Of a stretch of 6,536 nt of DNA, positions 1 through 5,620 are shown in pieces (within the stretch, counting starts at the first letter, position 1; every line of letters starts with the position of its first letter). The translations under genes and the position numbers were made by a program. Source of the DNA: Opitutaceae bacterium (GTDB lineage: Bacteria; Verrucomicrobiota; Verrucomicrobiia; Opitutales; Opitutaceae); the NCBI GenBank assembly GCA_003168315.1, contig PMSP01000046.1, positions 1 through 6,536 of the forward strand, written 5' to 3'. Below the pieces are notes generated by a model. The model saw only the letters and a program-made list of their open reading frames with translations, was not told the origin of the DNA and searched no databases.

Positions 1-1
1 C

Positions 2-421
2 AGCCGGCTCCCGGACCTGCGGGCGGGGGGCGGCTTCGAGGGGCAGGCCAACTTCGTCAACCCGGGCCTGGTCCTCTACGGCGTGGGAGCGGAGGCCGAC
101 CTGACCCCGAGGCTCAAGGCATTCGCGAACGCGAACTACCTCCTGTTCGACTCCACGGACCCGATAAAGAAGGTGCTCCTGACGAACCAGGCCGGCCGCG
201 ACATCGGGACCGACCTGAGCCTCGGCTTCCAGTGGCGGCCCCTCCTGATCAGCAACGTCATCATCTCGGCCGGCTGCGGCGTGCTGCTGCCCTCGAGCGG
301 CTACCGCGACATCTACACGAACACGGTGCCGGCCCTCGCGGGCTTCACGCCCGCGTCCCAGAGCGGCAAGGTTGACCAATTCCTGTACAGCGCGATCCTC
401 GCGGCAACCTTCACCTACTAG
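2..421 (+). CDS. Probable outer-membrane beta-barrel protein, C-terminal fragment (5' end outside window)
   Basis: The frame is open from base 2 to a TAG at 419-421, giving 139 C-terminal residues; the true start lies upstream of the window. A GTG at 83 is in frame, but the preceding codons stay open and protein-like, so I do not take it as the start. The residues read like an outer-membrane barrel: alternating polar and hydrophobic strands, Gly/Asn/Asp-rich turns, a strand ending LGFQWRPLLISN, and a last strand QFLYSAILAATFTY. That strand has an aromatic final residue and hydrophobic residues at alternate positions, the usual signal for barrel assembly. I cannot assign a family; an alginate-export-like porin or a cytochrome-partner porin are both possible. 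The stop is 18 nt before the multihaem cytochrome gene on the same strand, so the two are likely co-transcribed. The coding call is secure; the barrel call is moderate and the function is unknown. Confidence 0.65.
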   Translation, partial: SRLPDLRAGGGFEGQANFVNPGLVLYGVGAEADLTPRLKAFANANYLLFDSTDPIKKVLLTNQAGRDIGTDLSLGFQWRPLLISNVIISAGCGVLLPSSGYRDIYTNTVPALAGFTPASQSGKVDQFLYSAILAATFTY

Positions 422-439
422 GCCCGGGCCGACGTCGAG
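421..439 (+). other. Short intergenic spacer with two abutting palindromes
   Basis: The 18 nt between the barrel gene and the cytochrome gene contain GGCCCGGGCC at 421-430 (a perfect 10-base palindrome starting at the last base of the TAG stop) and CGACGTCG at 430-437. There is no strong Shine-Dalgarno sequence; only a GAG lies directly against the ATG at 440. The spacer is too short for a promoter plus leader, which supports read-through transcription from the upstream gene. Confidence 0.5.
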
Positions 440-3400
440 ATGACCTTACCCTCAAAAATTGCCGGACTCTCCCCGCGCCTGGTCGCCGGGATCGGGGCGC
501 TCGGTTTCGCGGCATGCGCGCTCGCGCAGTCGTCCGGGCCGGCAGGCGAGGTCCCGGGACTCTTCGGCCCCCCGATCGCGGTGCCGCGCGGCGCGCGCTC
601 GTCGGACTCCCCCGCCGCGCAGTCCAAGGCGCCCAACTGGGTGGACCAGAGCGTGCAGGACGCCCATCGGAAGAGCGCCGGCTGCATCGAGTGCCACGGC
701 GGCATCGAGGAGATGCACGCCTCGCCCTATGTCGTCCTCGGCTGCACGGACTGCCACGGCGGCGACCCCACCCCCGGGCTCACCATGCGCAAGGCGCATG
801 TCGCGCCGCGCAACCCGGTCTTCTGGCAGAGCTCGGCGAAGCCCTCGGACTCGTCCGTCCTCCTGAACCACGAGTCCGCCGAGTTCATCCGGTTCGTGAA
901 CCCCAGCGACCTGCGCGTCGCCGACCAGGCGTGCGGCCTCTGCCACGGGGACGTCGTGCGCCATGTCGGGAGCAGCATGATGACCCACGGGGCGATGCTC
1001 TGGGGGGCGGCCCTCTACAATAACGGCTCGGTGCCCTTCAAGAATCCCAGGTACGGGCAGGCCTACGGTCCGAACGGCGAGGCGCTCCGCCTGGAAAGCC
1101 CGATCCCGGTGACCCCGGAGATGACGCTCCTGCACGGGATCCTCCCCTTCCTCGAGCCGCTGCCCCGCTTCGAGCTGGGGCAGCCCTCGAACATCCTGCG
1201 CATATTCGAGAAGGGCGGCGAGAAGCAGGAGGAGATCGGCAACCCGGATCCATTCGAGGAGCCGGGCCATCCCGCGCGCAGGCTCTCGGAGCGCGGGCTC
1301 GGCACGCTGAACCGGATCGACCCGGTGTTCCTCAACCTCCAGAAGACGCGGCTCAACGATCCGCTCCTCGGCTTCATGGGCTCAAACGACCACGCCGGCG
1401 ACTACCGCTCCTCGGGTTGCGCGGCGTGCCACGTGGTCTACGCCAACGACAGGTCGCCGACAAACTCCGGGTGGTGGTCGAAGTACGGCAACCAGGGCCT
1501 CAGCTTCACGGACGACGCCATGATCTCCAAGAGGGAGAAGGCGCACCCGATCCGCCACCAGTTCACGAGGAGCATCCCCTCCAGCCAGTGCATGACATGC
1601 CACATGCACCAGGGGGACAACTTCGTTAACTCATTCCTCGGCTATACGTGGTGGGACCAGGAGAGCGACGGGGAGTTCATGTACCCGGCGGTCCAGAAGA
1701 ACCCGACCGAGGCCGAGACGGCGGCGTCCCTGCAGCGCAATCCCGAGGCGGCCGCCGTCCGCGGCCTCTGGGGCGACCCCGACTTCCTGGAGAAGGTCGC
1801 CGAGCTGAACCCCAAGCTCAAGGAAACGCAGTTCGCCGACTACCACGGGCACGGGTGGGTATTCAGGGCCGTGTTCAAGAAGGACCGCGAGGGCACGCTC
1901 CTCACCCTCGATGACAAGCCGATCGACCACGAGGACCCGGCCAAGTTCGCAAAGGCCGTCCATCTGAAGGACGTGCACCTCGCGCGAGGCATGCAGTGCG
2001 TCGACTGCCATTTCCAGGGCGACGTCCACGGCAACGGGCTCCTCTACGGCGAGACCCGCGCCGCGACCGCGGTCGAGTGCGTCGACTGCCATGGCACGGT
2101 CGAGCACAGGCCGACGCTCGTCACCTCCGGCAACTCCGGCACGTTCGAGGACGGGCGGGTCTCCCCCTCCGATCTTTCCAAGGGGGCGACGCCCTGGGGC
2201 CCGCGGTTCTACTGGGTCGGGCGCAGGCTCTACCAGCGCTCGATGATGACGCCCGACGTCGTGTGGGAGGTGCCGCAGACCGTCGACACCATCAATCCCG
2301 CGTCGGAGCACTACAACCCGAAGTCCGCCTACGCCAAGACGCTGCGCCGGGACGGCGTCACGTGGGGCGACGTGCCCGAGGCGCCCGTGATCATCACTGA
2401 GCAGCTCGCCCACGCGAACTCCAACATCTCCTGCCAGATATGCCACACCTCGTGGGCGACCAGCTGCTTCGGATGCCACCTGCCGATGCGCGCGAACAAG
2501 AAGGTCCAGGCGAACAAGTTCGAGGGGACGACGACGCGCAACTACACGAGCTACAACCCGCAGGTGGTGCGGGACGACGTCTTCATGCTGGGGAAGGACG
2601 CCACCTACAAGGGCAACCGGCTCGCCGTGCTCCGCTCGTCGAGCGCCATCATCGTCGGGTCGCAGAACAGCACCCGCGAATGGGTCTACTCGCAGCAGCA
2701 GACGATCTCCGCCGAGGGATATTCCGGGCAGGCGTTCAACCCTCATTTCCCCCATACGACGGGATCCGTGGGGACGACCAAGAACTGCACCGACTGCCAC
2801 CTTTCCACGGCGGACGACAACAACGCCTGGATGACGCAGCTGCTCGGCTTCGGGACCGGCACGGTCAACTTCTTCGGGCGCTACGCGTTCGTCGGGACGG
2901 GAACGGGGGGATTCGACGCCGTGGCCTGGACGGAGCGGGAGGAGCCGCAGGCCCCCATCGGGAGCCACCTGCAGCATCTCGCCTACCCGGACGACTACCG
3001 GGTCCATGTGGACGAGGACCACGGCGTCCTGAAGGAGGCGGAGCACCACCACGCCGAGGACATCAGGGACCTTGTCCTGCGCGGCGAGTACCTCTACACG
3101 GCCAACGGGCCCGGCGGCTTCGAGGTGTTCGACGTCGCGAACATCGACAACAAGGGCTTCTCCGAGAAGATCACCTCCGCGCCGGTGTCGCCCCTCGGGC
3201 AGCGCCTCTGGGTCCACACCCGGTACGCGACGAGCGTCGTCCTCCCGAGCACGGTGGCGGTGGACCCCCTGCGCAGCCACCGCCCCGAGAACCAGGAGCA
3301 GCCGATCAGCCCGGTGTACGCATACGTCTACGTGACCGACAGGTTCGAGGGGCTGGTCGCGGTGATGGCCGGGACCCTCCTGGACGGCGACCCCACCAAC

Positions 3401-4306
3401 AATTTCTTCCACGAGTCGGACGTCACCCGCTTCAACCCAGGGGGGGCGCTGGACGGTGCGACCCACGCCTACGATGCCGGCACCCGCCTCTACGTGACCT
3501 GCTCGGCGGGCCTGGCGGTGGTCGACATCAGCGACCCCACGAAGCCGCGCATCGCCGGCAACGCGCCCGCGGGCTTCCTGCACAACCCGCGCAGGATCGC
3601 GGTCCAGTTCCTCTACGCCTTCGTCACCGACGACGACGGCGTCAAGGTGCTCGACCTCTCCGACCCCGACAATCCGCGCCCCGTGGCGACCGTGCCGCTC
3701 CGGGACGCGCAGGGCCTCTACGCCGCCCGGACCTACCTCTACGTCGCCGACGGGGCCGACGGCCTCGCGATCGTGGACATAAAGAATCCCGCGGTCCCGC
3801 GCCTGCGCGAGCTGTTCAACGCCGGCGGCCAGTTGAACGACACGCGCGCCGTCCAGGTGGGCGCCGTGAGCGCGTCCATGTACGCCCTGGTCGCCGACGG
3901 CCGGAACGGCCTGCGCGTGCTGCAGATGATCTCCCCGGAGAACGTTCCCGGGTACATGGGCTTCAGCCCGCCTCCGAACCCGAAGCTGATCGCGAGCTAC
4001 CCGACCAGCAGCCCGGCCGTCGCCGTCGGCCGGGGCCTCGACCGCGACAGGGTGGTCGACGAGACGGGCGGCCAGACGGTCGTCTTCGGCCGGCGCGGCA
4101 GTCGGCCCTTCAAAGCCTCCGAGTTCGACATGTTCCTGAGGCGCGGCGGGAGCCTCTTCAAGGTGGAGGACGTCTCGGCCAGGGAGGGGGTCCTGCGCAC
4201 GGCCTCCGGGCAGGAGCTCGCGCCCCCGAAGGCCTTCAGGGCGGAGCCCCCGGAAGACACGCCCCCGCCGGAGTACGGCCGGCTCGCCCGGCGCCCGGCG
4301 GACTAG
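440..4306 (+). CDS. Secreted decahaem c-type cytochrome with C-terminal LVIVD beta-propeller repeats
   Basis: This gene encodes 1288 aa, from ATG at 440 to TAG at 4304-4306. Residues 1-29 look like a Sec signal peptide: basic residues K6 and R13, a hydrophobic core, then A27-L28-A29 before Q30. C26 sits in a weak lipobox-like context (F-A-A-C), so a lipoprotein is an alternative. Ten CxxCH motifs start at residues 82, 102, 165, 327, 384, 520, 547, 665, 676 and 783. Each should bind one haem c covalently after export, so the protein acts outside the cytoplasm in electron transfer. Only two other cysteines exist (C26 and C1021). A His/acidic stretch at 855-874 follows the haem part. Residues about 876-1170 form about six LVIVD-type repeats, probably a beta-propeller; about 1171-1288 is an unassigned, proline-rich tail. 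The start gives a proper signal peptide. The upstream barrel gene suggests an outer-membrane or surface redox complex. Partner and electron acceptor are unknown. No known named homologue is recognised. Confidence 0.95.
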   Translation: MTLPSKIAGLSPRLVAGIGALGFAACALAQSSGPAGEVPGLFGPPIAVPRGARSSDSPAAQSKAPNWVDQSVQDAHRKSAGCIECHGGIEEMHASPYVVLGCTDCHGGDPTPGLTMRKAHVAPRNPVFWQSSAKPSDSSVLLNHESAEFIRFVNPSDLRVADQACGLCHGDVVRHVGSSMMTHGAMLWGAALYNNGSVPFKNPRYGQAYGPNGEALRLESPIPVTPEMTLLHGILPFLEPLPRFELGQPSNILRIFEKGGEKQEEIGNPDPFEEPGHPARRLSERGLGTLNRIDPVFLNLQKTRLNDPLLGFMGSNDHAGDYRSSGCAACHVVYANDRSPTNSGWWSKYGNQGLSFTDDAMISKREKAHPIRHQFTRSIPSSQCMTCHMHQGDNFVNSFLGYTWWDQESDGEFMYPAVQKNPTEAETAASLQRNPEAAAVRGLWGDPDFLEKVAELNPKLKETQFADYHGHGWVFRAVFKKDREGTLLTLDDKPIDHEDPAKFAKAVHLKDVHLARGMQCVDCHFQGDVHGNGLLYGETRAATAVECVDCHGTVEHRPTLVTSGNSGTFEDGRVSPSDLSKGATPWGPRFYWVGRRLYQRSMMTPDVVWEVPQTVDTINPASEHYNPKSAYAKTLRRDGVTWGDVPEAPVIITEQLAHANSNISCQICHTSWATSCFGCHLPMRANKKVQANKFEGTTTRNYTSYNPQVVRDDVFMLGKDATYKGNRLAVLRSSSAIIVGSQNSTREWVYSQQQTISAEGYSGQAFNPHFPHTTGSVGTTKNCTDCHLSTADDNNAWMTQLLGFGTGTVNFFGRYAFVGTGTGGFDAVAWTEREEPQAPIGSHLQHLAYPDDYRVHVDEDHGVLKEAEHHHAEDIRDLVLRGEYLYTANGPGGFEVFDVANIDNKGFSEKITSAPVSPLGQRLWVHTRYATSVVLPSTVAVDPLRSHRPENQEQPISPVYAYVYVTDRFEGLVAVMAGTLLDGDPTNNFFHESDVTRFNPGGALDGATHAYDAGTRLYVTCSAGLAVVDISDPTKPRIAGNAPAGFLHNPRRIAVQFLYAFVTDDDGVKVLDLSDPDNPRPVATVPLRDAQGLYAARTYLYVADGADGLAIVDIKNPAVPRLRELFNAGGQLNDTRAVQVGAVSASMYALVADGRNGLRVLQMISPENVPGYMGFSPPPNPKLIASYPTSSPAVAVGRGLDRDRVVDETGGQTVVFGRRGSRPFKASEFDMFLRRGGSLFKVEDVSAREGVLRTASGQELAPPKAFRAEPPEDTPPPEYGRLARRPAD
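683..2800 (+). other. Haem-binding region: ten CxxCH motifs
   Basis: The first bases of the CxxCH codons are at 683 (CIECH), 743 (CTDCH), 932 (CGLCH), 1418 (CAACH), 1589 (CMTCH), 1997 (CVDCH), 2078 (CVDCH), 2432 (CQICH), 2465 (CFGCH) and 2786 (CTDCH). The spacing is uneven. Motifs 1/2, 6/7 and 8/9 are close pairs (20, 27 and 11 residues apart), while 3/4 and 5/6 are separated by 162 and 136 residues without haem motifs. Many free histidines lie between them and could act as distal iron ligands. All motifs are canonical; I saw no CxxCK or longer-spaced variant. Confidence 0.95.
3065..3955 (+). repeat. Degenerate LVIVD-type protein repeats (about six) in the cytochrome C-terminal half
   Basis: The encoded pattern is L/V-Y-x-x-(V/T)-x-D/N-x-x-x-G-L/F-x-V-x-D, often followed by an x-x-P-x-x-P turn. 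Units end in FEVFDV (residue 894 on), GLVAVMAG (971 on), LAVVDI (1025 on), VKVLDL (1068 on), LAIVDI (1109 on) and LRVLQM (1158 on). The third to fifth units are the most regular, about 42 residues apart. Between the first and third units the protein carries insertions, including a loop around residues 975-1010. Such repeats are known to form beta-propeller-like domains in bacterial surface proteins. The number of blades is my count by eye. Confidence 0.8.
4303..4306. other. CTAG shared as the stop codon of two convergent genes
   Basis: CTAG is its own reverse complement. Bases 4304-4306 read TAG on the plus strand and end the cytochrome gene. Bases 4305-4303 read TAG on the minus strand and end the EVE gene. 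The two genes therefore overlap tail-to-tail by exactly four bases, with no space for a terminator between them. Any terminator for either gene must lie inside the other gene. Confidence 0.97.
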
Positions 4307-4725
4307 GTTTGGGCCCGGCTTCCCATCCGCACGATCGCGTCAAATTCCTCTCCCGTCACGGGCATGACCGAGAGCCGGGAGTGGCGGACAAGGGGGACCG
4401 CCGCCAGACCGGGCGAGCCCTTGATGCGCGCAAGCGTCACCGGATGCGCCAGCGCCCCGGCCGCCTCCAGCTCAACCGAAACCCAGGCGGGCTCGTCCGC
4501 GGTCGGATCGGGGTACGCCGCCACGGTGACCTTCGCGACCCCCACCACCGACTTCAGGTCGCCGCTGGCATAGAACAGGACCTTGTCGCCGGGACTCATG
4601 CCCCTGAGATTGTTCCGGGCCTGGTAATTGCGCACCCCGTCCCAGGACGTCCGGCCATCGCGCGCGAACGTCTCCCACGAATAGCTCTCGGGCTCCTGCT
4701 TCACCAGCCAGTGACGGGTCTTCAT
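4303..4725 (-). CDS. EVE domain-containing protein (PUA-like fold, THYN1-type)
   Basis: This encodes 140 aa with ATG at 4725-4723, which matches the usual length of stand-alone bacterial EVE proteins (about 135-155 aa). The N-terminus HWLVKQEPESYSW (residues 5-17) is the family opening. TSWDGVRNYQARNNLRGM (26-43) followed by PGDKVLFYAS (45-54) is the second hallmark block. The C-terminal part has the L-V-R-H-S-R-L-S-V-M-P-V segment and a final E-E-F-D-A-I helix. EVE domains belong to the PUA-like superfamily and several bind modified bases in DNA or RNA; the small aromatic-lined pocket would use residues such as W6 and W28, which is inferred. No signal peptide or membrane segment is present, so it is cytoplasmic. 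It stands alone on its strand, divergent from the DUF1080 gene, and no restriction or modification gene is in view. Its cellular role here is unknown. A possible GGGAG lies about 12 nt upstream of the start, rather far for a ribosome-binding site. Confidence 0.93.
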   Translation of the reverse strand: MKTRHWLVKQEPESYSWETFARDGRTSWDGVRNYQARNNLRGMSPGDKVLFYASGDLKSVVGVAKVTVAAYPDPTADEPAWVSVELEAAGALAHPVTLARIKGSPGLAAVPLVRHSRLSVMPVTGEEFDAIVRMGSRAQT

Positions 4726-4785
4726 CGGATTGAACGGCTCCCATGCGAATGCCGCCGGACGGCGCGCACGGCAAAGAGAAACTGC

Positions 4786-4819
4786 CCGGGCGGCCCGGAA
4801 GTGTAGGGTTGCCGCCCGG
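4786..4819. repeat. 9-bp perfect inverted repeat with 16-nt loop, plus an overlapping direct repeat
   Basis: CCGGGCGGC (4786-4794) and GCCGCCCGG (4811-4819) are exact reverse complements. GCCCGGAA also occurs as a direct repeat at 4793-4800 and 4814-4821, offset by 21 bp, about two turns of the DNA helix. This could be a protein-binding operator or an RNA hairpin. It lacks a T-run on the plus strand, so it is not a plus-strand intrinsic terminator. In GC-rich DNA such repeats can arise by chance. Confidence 0.45.
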
Positions 4820-4849
4820 AAAATTGTCGGCCTTCCTTTGCCATTCCCT

Positions 4850-4879
4850 CCCGCGGGCCGCGGGCGGCCGTTCCGCCCG
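4850..4879 (+). repeat. Two overlapping, mutually exclusive GC hairpins before the DUF1080 start
   Basis: Hairpin A pairs CCCGCG (4850-4855) with CGCGGG (4859-4864) around a 3-nt loop. Hairpin B pairs CGGGCGG (4861-4867) with CCGCCCG (4873-4879) around a 5-nt loop. They share 4861-4864, so they cannot both form. Hairpin B ends 10 nt before the ATG at 4890, where it could affect ribosome access if transcribed. Function is speculative. Confidence 0.4.
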
Positions 4880-4889
4880 AGTAACGACC

Positions 4890-5603
4890 ATGAAAAAAAC
4901 CCCGATCCACTCCTGCCTTGCGCTGGCCGCCCTACTCCTCGCCGCCCTTCCGGGCCGCGCTGCGGACAACAACACGCTGACCGCCGCCGAGCGCTCCGAC
5001 GGCTGGCGCCTCCTCTTTGACGGCAGCTCGCTCTCCGGCTGGCGCGGCCTGAAGAGCCCGGCGCCGGGAGCCGGCTGGAAGGTGGTCGACGGTGCCATCG
5101 TGCGGGTCGCCAAGAGCGGGGACCTATTAACAGTCGACGAGTTCGGCGACTTCGAGCTCTCGATCGAGTGGAAGGTCGAGGACGCCACGAACAGCGGCAT
5201 CCTCTACAGGGTCTCGCTCGATGAGAACCAGACCTACCTGACCGGGCCCGAGTACCAGATCCTGGACAACATCCAGGGCGGCGACCGGTTCAATCCCAAG
5301 CACCTGGCCGGGGCGCTCTACGACCTGGCGGCGCCCCCGAAGGACTTCACCCATCCCGTCGGCTCGTGGAACCAGACCCGGATCGTCGTCCGGGGATGGC
5401 ACATCCAGCACTGGCTGAACGGCGAGAAGATCGTGGACGTCGACCTTGCCAGCCCCGAGGGCCGCTCGCTCAAGATGCACAGCAAGTTCAACGCGATGCC
5501 CCGCTTCGCCACGCTTGCGCAGGGCCACATCGCCCTCCAGAACCACGACAATTCGGTCAGTTTCCGAAACATCAGGATCCGGGAGTTGCCCGGGTCCCCC
5601 TGA
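4890..5603 (+). CDS. Secreted DUF1080 / 3-keto-disaccharide hydrolase-type protein
   Basis: This encodes 237 aa from ATG at 4890. That start gives a clean signal peptide: M-K-K, a Leu/Ala core (residues 10-20), then G22-R23-A24 with cleavage near A24 or A25. The mature part opens with the family sequence DGWRLLFDGSSLSGWRG (37-53). Further hallmarks are FELSIEWKV with NSGILYRV, GPEYQILDN (ending at N127), the H138 segment HLAGALYDLAAP, GSWNQTRIVV (158 on), and the closing GHIALQNH...VSFRNIRIREL (212 on). Members form a jelly-roll (concanavalin-like) fold, and characterised ones hydrolyse 3-keto-glycosides such as 3-keto-trehalose. Many relatives have no known substrate, and sequence alone cannot tell which applies here. 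It should act in the periplasm or outside the cell. It lies 17 nt before the lactate permease gene, so the two are probably one operon. I saw no oxidoreductase of the type that makes 3-keto sugars within the window. Confidence 0.93.
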   Translation: MKKTPIHSCLALAALLLAALPGRAADNNTLTAAERSDGWRLLFDGSSLSGWRGLKSPAPGAGWKVVDGAIVRVAKSGDLLTVDEFGDFELSIEWKVEDATNSGILYRVSLDENQTYLTGPEYQILDNIQGGDRFNPKHLAGALYDLAAPPKDFTHPVGSWNQTRIVVRGWHIQHWLNGEKIVDVDLASPEGRSLKMHSKFNAMPRFATLAQGHIALQNHDNSVSFRNIRIRELPGSP

Positions 5604-5620
5604 CCGGATCCCGGGACGAA

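Larger units (their letters stand above)
4726..4889. promoter_or_regulatory. Divergent intergenic region between the EVE and DUF1080 genes
   Basis: These 164 bp must carry the start signals for the minus-strand EVE gene and, most likely, the plus-strand DUF1080-lactate permease pair. I could not find a convincing -35/-10 pair on either strand. The region contains a 9-bp inverted repeat (4786-4819), an 8-bp direct repeat inside it, and two overlapping GC-rich hairpins (4850-4879) close to the plus-strand start. An in-frame ATG at 4743 would extend the DUF1080 protein through this region by 49 residues, but that extension is basic and low-complexity and would bury the signal peptide. Confidence 0.6.

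Noticed and set aside
83..421. GTG at 83 as the start of a small 112-residue protein.
   Set aside because: The same frame is open and protein-like back to base 2, and the product resembles the C-terminal end of a larger barrel, so the true start is outside the window.
1631..3583. A 650-codon open frame on the minus strand opposite the cytochrome gene.
   Set aside because: It lies wholly inside the cytochrome gene, which has a signal peptide, ten haem motifs and repeats. The minus-strand product is Arg/Val/Gly/His-rich with no recognisable domain, typical of a high-GC antisense shadow.
2440..4806. A 788-codon open frame on the plus strand in another frame, covering the cytochrome 3' end and the EVE region.
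   Set aside because: The product is extremely Arg/Gly/Pro-rich without domains, and it crosses two genes with clear homology-type motifs. It is a GC-driven shadow, not a frameshifted gene part.
4786..4819. The inverted repeat as an intrinsic terminator on the minus strand, because GTTTCTCTTTG follows it on that strand.
   Set aside because: It would sit directly upstream of the EVE start with no minus-strand gene behind it needing termination, and the T-tract is interrupted. An operator or a chance repeat is more likely.
4743..4889. An upstream in-frame ATG at 4743 that would lengthen the DUF1080 protein by 49 residues.
   Set aside because: The ATG at 4890 gives a normal signal peptide; the longer form would place it internally, and the added residues look like intergenic translation.
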